A stretch of 64,000 nt of DNA, taken from the NCBI GenBank assembly GCA_013540605.1, contig JABVCK010000001.1, forward strand, positions 248,001-312,000. The letters are read 5' to 3'. The stretch comes from Bacillota bacterium (lineage in GTDB: Bacteria; Bacillota; Clostridia; Ch29). The notes below the pieces were generated by a model. The model was not told the origin of the DNA. It saw nothing but the letters and a program-made list of their open reading frames with translations, and did not search any database. The position numbers and the translations under genes are program-made. This document shows, in pieces, positions 26,559-36,646 of the stretch; the stretch's first letter is position 1; each line of letters opens with the position of its first letter.

Positions 26559-27185
26559 ATGAAAGTCACCGCTGTGATACCGGCATACAATGAGGAAGAG
26601 AGAATAGGCAAGGTGCTCGATGCAGTGAATAAATCATACTATGTTGACAGAATAATTGTTGTGGACGACGGGTCGACCGATGGAACCACTCAGGTTGCCG
26701 AGAAAATGGGTGTTGAAGTGATTCGTAATGATAAGAATATGGGGAAAGGTGGAGCCCTCTGCCGTGGGTTTGAGAACTGCAATTCGGAAATCATCCTGTT
26801 TTTGGATGCGGACCTTTGCGGACTGCACCCGGAGCAGGTTGATGCATTGGTATACCCCGTCATACAGGGAGATTGTGATATGACGGTCGGGATATTTGCC
26901 AACGGCAGGCTGACTACCGATCTGGCGCAGAAGGTGGCTCCTTTTTTGTCCGGCCAAAGGGCAATAAGAAGAGAAGTTCTTGAGAGCATAAACGGGCTTG
27001 AAATAAGCCGTTATGGAGTTGAAATCGCACTAACACGGTATGTCCATAAAAATGGCGTGCGGATTAAGGAAGTACCATTGGAGGAGGTATCCCACGTAAT
27101 GAAAGAGGAAAAGCTCGGGCTTATAAAGGGGTTTGCGGAAAGAATGAAAATGTACTGGGACATAGTTAAAGCTTTGAGAGGATAG
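26559..27185 (+). CDS. Family-2-type glycosyltransferase (GT-A fold), substrate unknown
   Basis: 208-aa cytosolic GT-A transferase. It begins VTAVIPAYNEEERIGKVL, with VVDDGSTDGT (nucleotide site) and the metal-binding FLDADL. There is no C-terminal membrane segment, unlike GtrB-type polyprenyl-phosphate transferases. The GRLTTDLAQKVAPFLSGQRA segment recalls glucosyl-3-phosphoglycerate synthases, so a soluble or lipid acceptor is equally possible. GGGAGG precedes ATG 26559. An MgtC-like gene follows at 9 nt. Confidence 0.85.
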   Translation: MKVTAVIPAYNEEERIGKVLDAVNKSYYVDRIIVVDDGSTDGTTQVAEKMGVEVIRNDKNMGKGGALCRGFENCNSEIILFLDADLCGLHPEQVDALVYPVIQGDCDMTVGIFANGRLTTDLAQKVAPFLSGQRAIRREVLESINGLEISRYGVEIALTRYVHKNGVRIKEVPLEEVSHVMKEEKLGLIKGFAERMKMYWDIVKALRG

Positions 27186-27194
27186 GTGGAAAAA

Positions 27195-27860
27195 ATGTTG
27201 TCGTGGCAAGTGGTTTTGCTTAGGGTTACCATGGCGTTCGTTCTCAGCGGGATTGTTGGAATGGAAAGGGAGTTCGGGAACAGGCCGGCAGGCTTAAGGA
27301 CGCATATTTTGGTTTGCCTGGGATCAACACTGGTAATGCTGGTTTCCTTTCATCTTTTTGAGCAATACAAGTTCGAAACAAGCATGGACCCGGCAAGGCT
27401 GGGGGCCCAGGTGATCAGCGGCATCGGATTCTTAGGGGCCGGTACAATTTTGAAGGAGGGCGCGTCCATACGGGGTTTGACAACCGCTGCGGGATTATGG
27501 GCTGTTGCCTGTATAGGGCTTGCTGTGGGAGCAGGATTTTATATTGGAGCAATAATGGTAACGGCAGCGATGGTAATAACGCTGACAATGGTTACCGAAA
27601 TAGAAAAAAGGCTAATTAAAAGGAAAAATAACTACGCGCTTACTATCAGGGCTCAGGATAAACCCGGACAGCTGGGTCTTATAGGCAGTGCCCTGGGAAA
27701 CAAAGGTATTTCTATTAAGAATGTGCAAATGATTGAAGTGGATGAGGGTACTATTGAAATCAATCTCCTATTGAAGCTTCCGGATAGGGTGAAAGGGGAA
27801 GATGTACTTCAGCTGATAAGCGGCGTGGAAGGTGTCAAACAGATTGTTGATGCGAGATGA
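27195..27860 (+). CDS. MgtC/SapB-family membrane protein with C-terminal ACT-like domain
   Basis: 221-aa protein with about four N-terminal helices carrying the family signature (GIVGMEREFGNRPAGLRTH, SGIGFLGAGTILKEG, TTAAGLWAVACIGLA), then a soluble ACT-like domain (about residues 150-221). MgtC-like proteins are linked to Mg2+ limitation and F-ATPase inhibition in pathogens; housekeeping relatives in Firmicutes have no settled role. ATG 27195 follows AGGTGG. polC begins 19 nt after its stop. Confidence 0.88.
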   Translation: MLSWQVVLLRVTMAFVLSGIVGMEREFGNRPAGLRTHILVCLGSTLVMLVSFHLFEQYKFETSMDPARLGAQVISGIGFLGAGTILKEGASIRGLTTAAGLWAVACIGLAVGAGFYIGAIMVTAAMVITLTMVTEIEKRLIKRKNNYALTIRAQDKPGQLGLIGSALGNKGISIKNVQMIEVDEGTIEINLLLKLPDRVKGEDVLQLISGVEGVKQIVDAR

Positions 27861-27879
27861 CAGGAGGTCAGCGGGTCTA

Positions 27880-30800
27880 ATGAAGACGGGATACTGCAGG
27901 ATAAAAAAGGTAATTGTGAACAGGCAAAAAAATGAACTTACGGTGTTTGCAGACTTTAACCCGGACACTGTTGAGAAAGAGAAAATTATTAAGGACATTT
28001 CGGACCGCTTTTCCTTACAGAGAGGCCTTGAGATAAATCTGATAAGGAGCCGTATATATACGGACGAAAAAGAGCTTTTGAGGGACAACTGGGAGCTCTT
28101 TATTCAAGTGGGGAAGAAGTTTTTTCCTGCATACACTGCGTGGTTGGATAACTGTACATATAGTGTCGCGGGGAAAAGGCTGGAGATTGTCTTTGACAAT
28201 GAAATGGCGTATCACACCTTGAAGAATAAGGATTTTGCAAAGGCGGCTTCAAAAATGATTTATGCCATTGGAAATATGGAATTGGATGTGGCGCTCTCAT
28301 GGGAGGACAAGGGTGACAGGCTGCTGAGAGAGAAAAGATTTGAAGAGCAGAGAGACAGCCTTGAGATGCAGGAAGTAAAAAATATTATTAAGAAGAACAG
28401 GAAGAATGAAAGCGGGCTCTCGGAAGAGGTGCTGATAGGCAAACCGATAAAGGGTGAGCCTCAGCCCATATCGCAGGTAGTACAGGACGCCAGAACAGTA
28501 ATTATAGAAGGTGACATCTTTAAGATTGAAAGCAAAGAGATCAATTCGGAAAGGTATTCAAGGGTATTGTCGATATTTATAACCGATTATGATGATTCAA
28601 TCGAGGTAAGGGTGTTCATCGATAAGAACTCCAGGAATGACATCCAAGCCAAGCTTCAGCCCGGCAGCAGGGTGAGGGTTAAAGGGGAAAGCCAGTACAA
28701 TAAATATGTGAGGGAAACCATCGTAGTGGGTAAAAGCATCGTAAAGGTACCTAAACCCGTTAGACGGGACGATTCACAGGAAAAGAGGATAGAACTGCAT
28801 GCTCACACAAAGTTTAGCGCTATGGATGGAGTGGCTTCGGTAAAAGGACTCATTAAAAAGGCTGCTGAGTGGGGGCACGGTGCTATTGCAATTACCGACC
28901 ATGGAGTAATTCAGGCCTTCCCGGAGGCCTATGAACACGCAAAAAAGGAAGGGATAAAGGTAATCTACGGCGTTGAAGGATATCTTGTGGATGATCTGAT
29001 TGAGGTGTTTACAGGGGACGGAAGGCGGACCCTGGACGATGACATAGTGGTATTTGATATCGAAACCACCGGACTGAACCCTTCCAGGGATGAAATTACC
29101 GAAATCGGCGCTGTAAAGTTGAGAAACGGTTCCATAGTAGACCGGTTTCACAGCATGGTGAATCCCGGTGTCCCTATACCCGAGAAGATTACTGAGCTTA
29201 CAGGCATCACAGACGAAATGGTGAGGGGTTGCCCAACAATCGCAGAAGTGCTTCCCGCATTCCTGGATTTTGCCGGAGATGGCATTTTATCGGCCCACAA
29301 TTCATCCTTTGATGTGAGCTTTATCAGGGAAAAGGCTGCAAATTTAGGTATAAAACTAAATAATACTGTGTTGGATACCCTGGGGCTGTCCCGGATGCTG
29401 TTTCCGGAACTCAAGTCCCATAGGCTGAATATAGTTGCCAGACACCTGAAGGTTAAACTGGAGGACCATCACCGGGCTGATCATGATGCGCTGGCAGCTG
29501 CCGGTATACTTAAAAAATGCATAGAACTATTAAAATCAATGGGAATAAAAGAGCTGAGGGAAGTCAACAGAATAAACAGGCAGGAGCTAAAAGTAAGCAG
29601 CTCAAAGGCATTCCACGTAATAATACTGGCAAGGAACCAGAACGGGCTGCAAAACCTGTATAAAGTGATTTCAAAATCCCATCTGGATTTTTTTCATAAA
29701 CAGCCCAGAATCCCCAAAAGCCTTTTGGAAGAATACAGGGAAGGAATGCTGATAGGCAGTGCCTGCGAAGCCGGAGAATTATACAGGGCCATCATAGAGG
29801 GGAAAAACAATGCTGAACTGCGCAGGATTGCCGGCTTCTATGATTACCTTGAGATACAGCCGATCGGTAACAATTACTTTTTGATAGAGAACGGTTCTGT
29901 CCAGAACGAGGAGGAGCTGAAACAGATAAACTCCAGAATTTGCAGCATAGGCAAGGAGTTGGGCATTCCGGTGGTTGCTACGGGGGATGTGCATTTCATC
30001 GAACCCGAGGACGAGGTGTTCAGACGGGTTATAATGTCCGGGAAGGGATTTGAGGATGCTGATAGACAGGCGCCGCTTTACCTGAGGACTACGCAGGAGA
30101 TGCTGGATGAATTCCAGTATCTCGGCAGCGAACTCTCCAAACAGGTTGTAATCGAGAATCCGAGAATGATTGAGGGACTGGTGGAGGCGCTCACGCCTGT
30201 CCCGCTGGAGACCTATGCGCCCAAAATTCCTGGAGCAGAGGATGAATTGAGAAAGATTACAATGGAAAGGGCAGAGGAACAGTATGGTAAGCCCCTGCCG
30301 GAAATGGTAAGTAAAAGGTTGGACAGGGAATTGAAAGCCATTATAGATAATGGTTATGCTGTAATGTTCATTATAGCCCAAAGACTTGTTTCCAGATCCA
30401 TGGAAGACGGTTATCTTGTAGGCTCGCGGGGATCGGTAGGATCATCCCTTGTGGCCACGATGAGCGGGATAACGGAGGTCAACCCCCTTCCGCCGCATTA
30501 CCTGTGCCCGCACTGTAAATATTCGGAATTCTATACCGGCACAGAAGTGGGTGCCGGGGCCGACCTGGACAACAAAGACTGCCCGTACTGTGGAAAACCG
30601 CTTGACAAGCTGGGCTTTGATATACCCTTTGAGGTATTCATGGGGTTTGAGGGTGACAAGGAGCCGGATATAGACCTGAATTTTTCCGGTGAGTACCAGA
30701 GCAGGGCTCACAGGTATACTGAAGAGCTGTTTGGCCAAAACCACGTTTTCCGTGCCGGAACGATAGGTACCTTAGCCGATAAAACGGCCTACGGTTTTGT

Positions 30801-32085
30801 GAAAAACTATATAGAAGAAAGGGGCATTGTAGTCCATAACGCTGAAATAAACAGGCTTGTCGAGGGCTGCGCAGGAATAAAACGTACTACCGGCCAGCAT
30901 CCTGGAGGGGTCATGATTGTTCCGACGGACATGGAAATATTCCAGTTTACCCCTGTTCAGAAACCTGCCGATGATATGAATTCAGAAGTCATTACAACAC
31001 ATTTCGATTATCATGCGCTAAGCGGCAGGCTGTTGAAACTGGATATTCTGGGGCACGACGACCCCACAATGCTGAAGATGCTTCACACTATTACAGGTAA
31101 GGACCCCAGGACAGTACCTCTGGATGATAAAGAAACAATGAGCATATTCAGCAAGCCCGATGCATTGGGTGTATCCTGTGAGGATATCGGCTGCAGCGTT
31201 GGAAGCCTCGGCATACCTGAATTTGGAACAAAGTTCGTAAGGCAGATGCTGGAGGACACCAAGCCCACTACTATAGCGGAACTGGTAAGAATAAGCGGCT
31301 TGTCCCACGGTACCGATGTATGGCTGAACAATGCCCAGAATTTGATACTGGATGGTACCTGTACTCTGAAAGAAGTTATATCAACCCGGGATGATATAAT
31401 GATCTATTTAATTCAAAAGGGGATGGATCCCAAGCACTCCTTCAAGATTATGGAGAGGGTGAGGAAGGGAAAGGGGCTTGAGGAGGATGACGTTAGGGCC
31501 ATGAAGCTGGCCGGAGTTCCCCAGTGGTATATTGATGCCTGCAACAAGATAAAATATATGTTTCCAAAGGCGCACGCGGTCGCTTATGTAACAATGGCTT
31601 TCAGGATTGCTTATTATAAAGTGCATTATCCGCTTGCCTTTTATGCGTCATACTTCTCGGTCAGGGCGGATGAATTTGATGCCCACCTGATCGTTAGCGG
31701 TGAAAACAACGTAGCTAAAAGGATAAAAGAACTTGAAAGCCAGAAAAACAACCTGACGCAGAAGGAGAAATCCCTTCTTACCATTCTCGAAATTGCCCGA
31801 GAAATGCTCTGCAGGGGATACGGCTTTTTACCGGTTGATTTATACAGATCCAAAAGCAGGGAATTTCAGATTATTGGAGAAAAGCTGCTACCGCCGTTTA
31901 ACTCTCTCCAGGGCTTGGGGGAAAGTGCAGCTACAGGCATTGAAGAATCAAGGAAGAACGGAGCTTATATTTCCATCGAGGACCTTCAGGAAAGAGCGAA
32001 ACTAAGTAAAACCGTTATCGAGATTCTAAAAGAGCACGGATGTCTTCACGGGTTACCAACATCCAACCAGATTTCGCTATTTTAA
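27880..32085 (+). CDS. polC: DNA polymerase III PolC (replicative, Gram-positive type)
   Basis: Replicative polymerase with built-in proofreading, 1401 aa. Domains in order: N-terminal region, OB fold (about 205-290), PHP domain (HAH at 307-309), DEDD exonuclease inserted in the PHP (DIETTGLNPSRDE from D393), palm with catalytic PDIDLNFSG (D930, D932), fingers, and a C-terminal clamp-binding peptide QISLF. The order PHP-exo-pol and a length near 1400 aa define PolC. ATG 27880 is used (AGGAGG upstream); the frame stays open into the mgtC-like gene. Confidence 0.98.
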   Translation: MKTGYCRIKKVIVNRQKNELTVFADFNPDTVEKEKIIKDISDRFSLQRGLEINLIRSRIYTDEKELLRDNWELFIQVGKKFFPAYTAWLDNCTYSVAGKRLEIVFDNEMAYHTLKNKDFAKAASKMIYAIGNMELDVALSWEDKGDRLLREKRFEEQRDSLEMQEVKNIIKKNRKNESGLSEEVLIGKPIKGEPQPISQVVQDARTVIIEGDIFKIESKEINSERYSRVLSIFITDYDDSIEVRVFIDKNSRNDIQAKLQPGSRVRVKGESQYNKYVRETIVVGKSIVKVPKPVRRDDSQEKRIELHAHTKFSAMDGVASVKGLIKKAAEWGHGAIAITDHGVIQAFPEAYEHAKKEGIKVIYGVEGYLVDDLIEVFTGDGRRTLDDDIVVFDIETTGLNPSRDEITEIGAVKLRNGSIVDRFHSMVNPGVPIPEKITELTGITDEMVRGCPTIAEVLPAFLDFAGDGILSAHNSSFDVSFIREKAANLGIKLNNTVLDTLGLSRMLFPELKSHRLNIVARHLKVKLEDHHRADHDALAAAGILKKCIELLKSMGIKELREVNRINRQELKVSSSKAFHVIILARNQNGLQNLYKVISKSHLDFFHKQPRIPKSLLEEYREGMLIGSACEAGELYRAIIEGKNNAELRRIAGFYDYLEIQPIGNNYFLIENGSVQNEEELKQINSRICSIGKELGIPVVATGDVHFIEPEDEVFRRVIMSGKGFEDADRQAPLYLRTTQEMLDEFQYLGSELSKQVVIENPRMIEGLVEALTPVPLETYAPKIPGAEDELRKITMERAEEQYGKPLPEMVSKRLDRELKAIIDNGYAVMFIIAQRLVSRSMEDGYLVGSRGSVGSSLVATMSGITEVNPLPPHYLCPHCKYSEFYTGTEVGAGADLDNKDCPYCGKPLDKLGFDIPFEVFMGFEGDKEPDIDLNFSGEYQSRAHRYTEELFGQNHVFRAGTIGTLADKTAYGFVKNYIEERGIVVHNAEINRLVEGCAGIKRTTGQHPGGVMIVPTDMEIFQFTPVQKPADDMNSEVITTHFDYHALSGRLLKLDILGHDDPTMLKMLHTITGKDPRTVPLDDKETMSIFSKPDALGVSCEDIGCSVGSLGIPEFGTKFVRQMLEDTKPTTIAELVRISGLSHGTDVWLNNAQNLILDGTCTLKEVISTRDDIMIYLIQKGMDPKHSFKIMERVRKGKGLEEDDVRAMKLAGVPQWYIDACNKIKYMFPKAHAVAYVTMAFRIAYYKVHYPLAFYASYFSVRADEFDAHLIVSGENNVAKRIKELESQKNNLTQKEKSLLTILEIAREMLCRGYGFLPVDLYRSKSREFQIIGEKLLPPFNSLQGLGESAATGIEESRKNGAYISIEDLQERAKLSKTVIEILKEHGCLHGLPTSNQISLF

Positions 32086-32087
32086 AC

Positions 32088-32116
32088 TTGTAATGTTAAA
32101 TTCCATATGTTATACT
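32088..32116 (+). promoter_or_regulatory. Sigma-A promoter for the rimP-nusA-infB operon
   Basis: TTGTAA (32088-32093), 17-nt spacer, TATACT (32111-32116), directly after the polC stop. Transcription would start near 32123 and give a leader of about 140 nt. Confidence 0.82.
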
Positions 32117-32141
32117 ATTTCTGGAAAGTACATACCTGTCG

Positions 32142-32173
32142 CAGCAGGAGTGGGTCAAACCCCACTCCTGCTG
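32142..32173 (+). promoter_or_regulatory. Strong hairpin in the rimP leader
   Basis: CAGCAGGAGTGGG (32142-32154) pairs perfectly with CCCACTCCTGCTG (32161-32173) around TCAAAC. TTATAGTGG follows, which is not a U-tract, so this is not a classic terminator for polC. It sits about 20 nt into the predicted rimP transcript and may be a regulatory leader or an RNA-processing/stability element. Confidence 0.6.
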
Positions 32174-32263
32174 TTATAGTGGTATGCTTTGATGGAATAA
32201 TAATACATGCTGTATGGGAAATATAACAACATTAGAGATGCTGTGCATTTGGGAGGTGCAGGG

Positions 32264-32725
32264 ATGAGTAAAAAAAAGATTGAGGAAATTGTTGAGGAAC
32301 TGGTTAACCCGGTATTGGACAAAAACAACTTCGAACTGATAGATGTTGAATATTTAAAAGAAGGACCTAACTGGTATCTCAGGGTGTACATAGATAAAGC
32401 GGGCGGGATCACGATAGATGACTGTGAAGTAGTCAGCCAGTATTTAAGTGATGAACTCGACAGGGTGGACCCGATAGAGAACAGTTATATACTAGAAGTT
32501 TCATCACCCGGTGTGGACCGTGTATTGAAGAAGGACAGGGATTATGTGAAATTCACCGGGAGGGATATTGACATCAAACTATACAGCCCCTTTGAAGGAA
32601 GCAAGGAGTATTCAGGCAGACTTGTGGGATTGGAAAATGATCAGGTTGTAATCGAATTTAAGGGGCAAAACTTAAGAATACCAAGGGAAAAGATTGCATC
32701 GGCCAGATTGGCTTTCAAGTTCTAG
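32264..32725 (+). CDS. rimP: Ribosome maturation factor RimP
   Basis: Needed for late 30S assembly. The 153-aa product has the N-terminal alpha/beta domain (ELIDVEYLKEGPNWYLRVYI, DDCEVVSQYLSDELD) and SSPGVDRVL motif, then a C-terminal SH3-like domain. ATG 32264 follows GGGAGGTG; the frame is open about 20 codons further upstream but without a ribosome site. It heads the classic rimP-nusA-infB cluster. Confidence 0.96.
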   Translation: MSKKKIEEIVEELVNPVLDKNNFELIDVEYLKEGPNWYLRVYIDKAGGITIDDCEVVSQYLSDELDRVDPIENSYILEVSSPGVDRVLKKDRDYVKFTGRDIDIKLYSPFEGSKEYSGRLVGLENDQVVIEFKGQNLRIPREKIASARLAFKF

Positions 32726-32729
32726 TAAA

Positions 32730-32820
32730 CAGACTGCCGACTGCGATCTAGGCCTAGCATCTAGTACCTGTGATCTGTGAATTGTGATCTACGAACTACC
32801 AACTACGAACTAAAAACTAC
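32730..32820 (+). repeat. Degenerate CTAG/GATC-rich intergenic repeat, copy 4
   Basis: Contains gatctaggcctagcatctag, tagtacctgtgatctgtgaa and acgaactaccaactacgaac. The middle word is the reverse complement of the 17.5 kb copy, showing that the family occurs in both orientations. It separates rimP from nusA, an unusual gap inside this conserved operon. Confidence 0.8.
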
Positions 32821-32841
32821 ATAGAGGGAGGTTTAGAGGTG

Positions 32842-33930
32842 ATGAATCTAGAATTTATTCAGGCATTGGAACAAATAGAAAAGGAAAAGGGGATTTCTAA
32901 GGATGTACTGATAGAAGCAATAAACGCTGCTTTGATATCAGCATATAAAAAGAACTATGGCACATCCCAGAATGTGAATGTCATAGTAGATAACAAAACC
33001 GGTGATGTTAAAGTATTTTCGAAGAAAGAAGTGGTAGAACACCCGGAAAACGTGCTGACAGATATTAGTCTGGAAGAAGCCAAAAGGATATCTCCAAAGT
33101 ATGAATTGGGAGATAACGTGGAAATAGAAGTAACCCCAAAGAATTTTGGCCGAATCGCGGCACAAACCGCAAAGCAGGTTGTAGTCCAGCGGATAAGGGA
33201 GGCAGAACGGGGGATAATCTATGACGAGTTCATAAACAGGGAAAATGAACTTGTGAATGGAATGGTACAGCGCTGGGAAAAGAACAACGTGATGATTGAC
33301 CTCGGAAGAATCGAAGCGGTGCTTCCACCTGCCGAACAGATCCCTGCAGAAGATTATAACGCGGGTTCAAGGATAAAGGTATACATCGTCGAGGTCAAAA
33401 AAACAACTAAGGGTCCGCAGATTGTAGTGTCAAGGACCCATCCGGGACTTGTTAAAAGGCTGTTTGAACTGGAGGTGCCGGAAATTCACGATGGAATTGT
33501 TCAGATTAAGGGAATATCAAGGGAAGCGGGTGCAAGAACGAAAATTGCAGTCAATTCGGTCGACCCTAATGTTGACCCCGTTGGTGCTTGTGTGGGTCCA
33601 AAGGGTGTTAGGGTTCAAGCCGTTGTCAACGAACTGAGGGGCGAAAAAATCGATATAATTAAGTGGAGTGCAGACGTAAAGGAGTTCATTGCAAATTCTT
33701 TGAGCCCTGCGAAGGTGGTTAAGGTAAGCGTTTCCGAATCGGACAAATCTGCAAAGGTCGTAGTTAAGGATTATCAGCTGTCACTGGCCATAGGAAAGGA
33801 AGGTCAGAATGCAAGGCTTGCGGCGAAGATTACAGGCTGGAAAATTGATATAAAAAGTGAAAGCCAGGTGCAGGATGGCTCTGAACTGACAGATATTGAA
33901 GATGAGCATGCTCTGGGAGAGGAAGAATAG
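32842..33930 (+). CDS. nusA: Transcription termination/antitermination factor NusA
   Basis: Binds RNA polymerase and modulates pausing, termination and antitermination. The 362-aa product has the N-terminal RNAP-binding domain, an S1 domain (about 135-200) and two KH domains (VGACVGPKGVRVQAVV, AIGKEGQNARLAAKITGWKI). It lacks the C-terminal acidic repeats of E. coli NusA, as usual for Firmicutes. ATG 32842 follows GGGAGG; GTG 32839 is an adjacent alternative. Confidence 0.98.
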   Translation: MNLEFIQALEQIEKEKGISKDVLIEAINAALISAYKKNYGTSQNVNVIVDNKTGDVKVFSKKEVVEHPENVLTDISLEEAKRISPKYELGDNVEIEVTPKNFGRIAAQTAKQVVVQRIREAERGIIYDEFINRENELVNGMVQRWEKNNVMIDLGRIEAVLPPAEQIPAEDYNAGSRIKVYIVEVKKTTKGPQIVVSRTHPGLVKRLFELEVPEIHDGIVQIKGISREAGARTKIAVNSVDPNVDPVGACVGPKGVRVQAVVNELRGEKIDIIKWSADVKEFIANSLSPAKVVKVSVSESDKSAKVVVKDYQLSLAIGKEGQNARLAAKITGWKIDIKSESQVQDGSELTDIEDEHALGEEE

Positions 33931-33942
33931 AGGTGATGGGTT

Positions 33943-34212
33943 TTGAGGATAAAAAAGATACCTAACCGCCTTTGTTTAGGCTGCCAGCAGATGAAGCCCA
34001 AAAGGGAACTGGTACGTGTGGTTAAGAGCAAAGAAGGTGATGTTTCGCTGGATAAAACCGGGAAGAAACCGGGTAGAGGAGCTTATATTTGTCCTCACCT
34101 TGATTGCCTGGCTAAGGCAAGGAAGACAAAGAGAATAGAAAAATCATTGGGGATACGGATAGATGAACATATATTCGACCAGCTGGAAGAGGAATTAAAA
34201 AATGGCGGATGA
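33943..34212 (+). CDS. ylxR: YlxR/RnpM-family RNA-binding protein
   Basis: 89-aa member of the DUF448 family, encoded between nusA and infB as in B. subtilis. The conserved features RLCLGCQQMKPKREL and GRGAYICPHLDC are present. B. subtilis YlxR (RnpM) has been reported to bind and modulate RNase P; the same role is inferred here. The start is TTG 33943 behind GAGGTGATGGG. Its end overlaps the next gene by 11 nt. Confidence 0.93.
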   Translation: MRIKKIPNRLCLGCQQMKPKRELVRVVKSKEGDVSLDKTGKKPGRGAYICPHLDCLAKARKTKRIEKSLGIRIDEHIFDQLEEELKNGG

Positions 34213-34525
34213 AGAAAAAAAGATATATTCAATGTTGGGGATGGCGCAAAAAGCGGGAAAACTGGCATCCGGAGCAGAGGCATGCAAGACGGCGGTGCTT
34301 AACCATAAAGCAAAGCTGGTGATTATGGCAGCCGACACTGCTGTGAATACCAGAAACTTTTTTGAAGGTAAGGGTGGCAGCAGAGGGATTCCGGTAATAT
34401 TCTTTGGGGAAAGGGCTTTGCTGGGTAAGCATATTGGCAAAGGAGAAAGGACGGTGCTGGCTGTTCTTGATGACGGTATGGCACGTGCAATCGTTGAATT
34501 GTACGGGATATTAACCAGGGGGTGA
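34202..34525 (+). CDS. YlxQ/L7Ae-family ribosomal-type RNA-binding protein
   Basis: 107-aa protein of the L7Ae/L30e/S12e/Gadd45 family ([31 protein letters not shown]), which binds kink-turn RNA. It lies in the nusA-ylxR-ylxQ-infB order typical of Firmicutes. ATG 34202 is inside the end of ylxR, so translation is probably coupled. The partner RNA here is unknown. Confidence 0.93.
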   Translation: MADEEKKIYSMLGMAQKAGKLASGAEACKTAVLNHKAKLVIMAADTAVNTRNFFEGKGGSRGIPVIFFGERALLGKHIGKGERTVLAVLDDGMARAIVELYGILTRG

Positions 34526-34530
34526 TAAGA

Positions 34531-36630
34531 TTGTCTAAAACAAGGGTATATGAACTGGCAAAGGAACTGAAAATATCCAGCAAAGAATTAATTGACATTT
34601 TGTCGGATTTAGGGGTTGACGTAAAGAATCATATGAGTACGGTAGATGAAAAAGACGGGAAAACAGTGAAAGAACTGTTGGACGAACAGTACGATGACGA
34701 AATCGACCAAATAGATCTAGTCGATGATGCGGAAGATGAAGATGTCAGTGGAAAAGTAAAGATAAAAAAGCAGAAGTCTAAGACCAACGTAGAGAGGGAA
34801 ACAGAGCATCTTAAGCAGAAAAAGCAAAAAAAATCCTCTGAGAAAAGAAGGGACAGGAACGACCTCCGTAAGGAAGAAAAACCGGAAGACAAGCAGTTGG
34901 AGATCGGCGAAAGCATTACCGTTAAGGAGCTTGGGGAGCTGCTGAATGTCCCGGCTACAGAACTCATAAAGAAACTAATGAATGCGGGAATAATTGCAAA
35001 CCTTAATCAAAGCATTGATTCCAGTTTGGCTTCCCGGTTAGCGGCAGATTATGGAATAAGTGTAGTTGTAGAAAAAAAGCCATCCCTTGAAGAAATCCTC
35101 ATAGGAGAGGAACATCAGGGGGAAATGGTTCCCAGGTCTCCGGTTATTACTGTAATGGGCCATGTTGACCATGGCAAGACTTCCCTTCTGGATAAGATAA
35201 GAAAAACAAAGGTGACTGAACAGGAAGCCGGAGGGATAACTCAACACATCGGTGCATATAAGGTAGACATTAACGATAGAGAGATAGTATTTCTTGATAC
35301 ACCGGGGCACGAAGCATTTACTGCAATGAGAGCAAGAGGCGCCCAGGTCACTGATATCGCTATCCTTGTTGTGGCGGCGGATGATGGTGTTATGCCTCAG
35401 ACCATTGAGGCGATAAACCATGCAAAGGCAGCCAACGTTCCATTGATTGTCGCAATCAACAAGATTGACAAGGCAAATGCCAATCCCGACAGGGTTAAGC
35501 AAGAACTTGCGGATCAAGGCCTTCTCCTGGAAGAATGGGGAGGGGAAACCATAGCGGTCCCTGTTTCAGCGTATACGGGGGAAGGCATAGATACACTTCT
35601 TGAAATGGTATTGCTGGTCGCGGATATGCTGGAACTTAAGGCAAGCCCTGAAAGAAGGGCAAGCGGTACCGTAATAGAAGCAAAACTCGATAAAGGCAGG
35701 GGTCCCGTGGCAACGGTGCTCATTCAGAACGGTACGTTGAGTGTAGGTGATTCAATCGTAGCCGGGGTAGCATATGGGAAGGCCAGAGCAATGATGGATG
35801 ATAAGGGAAGAAGGCTGAAAACAGCCGGTCCGTCAACTCCGGTCGAAGTTCTTGGTCTTTCTGAGGTTCCTGAAGCAGGTGACAGGTTTTATGCTTCACC
35901 GGATGACAAGATCGCGAGACAGTTTGCTGAAGAACGAAGAGAAATATTGAGGCAATCCCAGCTTAAAACAAAACAACGGGTCTCACTGGAAGATCTTTTC
36001 AACCAGATTCAGCAAGGGCATGTGAAGGAACTGAATATAATAATAAAGGCTGATGTTCATGGTTCGGTCGAAGCAATAAAACAGTCCCTGGAGAAGCTGA
36101 GTAATGACGAGGTAAGAATCAAGGCTATACATGGCGGAGTCGGGGCTATAACAGAAACGGACGTTATGCTGGCAGCCGCATCCAATGCAATAGTCATCGG
36201 ATTTAATGTAAGACCTGACAGCAATGCTGTGCAAATGGCCAGCCATGAGGATGTAGACGTCCGGACCTACAGGATTATCTATGACGCAATAAATGACATG
36301 GAAGCCGCGATAAAAGGCATGCTCGATCCCGAGTATAGGGAAGTGGTTGTTGGGAAAGCCGAGGTAAGGGCTTTGTTCAAGGTGTCGTCCATAGGAACCA
36401 TAGCAGGGTGTTATGTAATTGAAGGCAAGATATTGCGAAACGGAAGCATAAGGCTGATAAGGGAAGGCATTGTTGTACACGAAGGAAAGATTGATTCCCT
36501 TAAACGGTTCAAAGACGATGTGAGGGAAGTGTTGCAGGGTTACGAATGCGGAATCATCCTGCAGAACTACAATGATATAAAAGAAGGGGATATAATAGAA
36601 TGCTATCTCAACGAAGAGGTGCCAAGATAA
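34531..36630 (+). CDS. infB: Translation initiation factor IF-2
   Basis: GTPase that places fMet-tRNA on the 30S subunit. The 699-aa product has an N-terminal IF2_N domain ([20 protein letters not shown]), a charged linker, a second IF2_N domain, the G domain (GHVDHGKT at 210-217, [12 protein letters not shown]) and C-terminal domains II-IV. TTG 34531 is chosen because GGGGGTGA lies upstream and the sequence then starts with the family-typical M-S-K-x-R-V-Y-E-L; GTG 34522 is unlikely. Confidence 0.98.
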   Translation: MSKTRVYELAKELKISSKELIDILSDLGVDVKNHMSTVDEKDGKTVKELLDEQYDDEIDQIDLVDDAEDEDVSGKVKIKKQKSKTNVERETEHLKQKKQKKSSEKRRDRNDLRKEEKPEDKQLEIGESITVKELGELLNVPATELIKKLMNAGIIANLNQSIDSSLASRLAADYGISVVVEKKPSLEEILIGEEHQGEMVPRSPVITVMGHVDHGKTSLLDKIRKTKVTEQEAGGITQHIGAYKVDINDREIVFLDTPGHEAFTAMRARGAQVTDIAILVVAADDGVMPQTIEAINHAKAANVPLIVAINKIDKANANPDRVKQELADQGLLLEEWGGETIAVPVSAYTGEGIDTLLEMVLLVADMLELKASPERRASGTVIEAKLDKGRGPVATVLIQNGTLSVGDSIVAGVAYGKARAMMDDKGRRLKTAGPSTPVEVLGLSEVPEAGDRFYASPDDKIARQFAEERREILRQSQLKTKQRVSLEDLFNQIQQGHVKELNIIIKADVHGSVEAIKQSLEKLSNDEVRIKAIHGGVGAITETDVMLAAASNAIVIGFNVRPDSNAVQMASHEDVDVRTYRIIYDAINDMEAAIKGMLDPEYREVVVGKAEVRALFKVSSIGTIAGCYVIEGKILRNGSIRLIREGIVVHEGKIDSLKRFKDDVREVLQGYECGIILQNYNDIKEGDIIECYLNEEVPR

Positions 36631-36646
36631 GGAAAGGTGATGGGAA

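Noticed and set aside
32142..32173. Hairpin as the polC terminator
   Set aside because: No U-tract follows and it lies downstream of a convincing promoter for rimP, so a leader element is more likely.
33449..33637. 62-residue + strand frame within nusA
   Set aside because: Out-of-frame shadow of the conserved NusA S1/KH region; no ribosome site.
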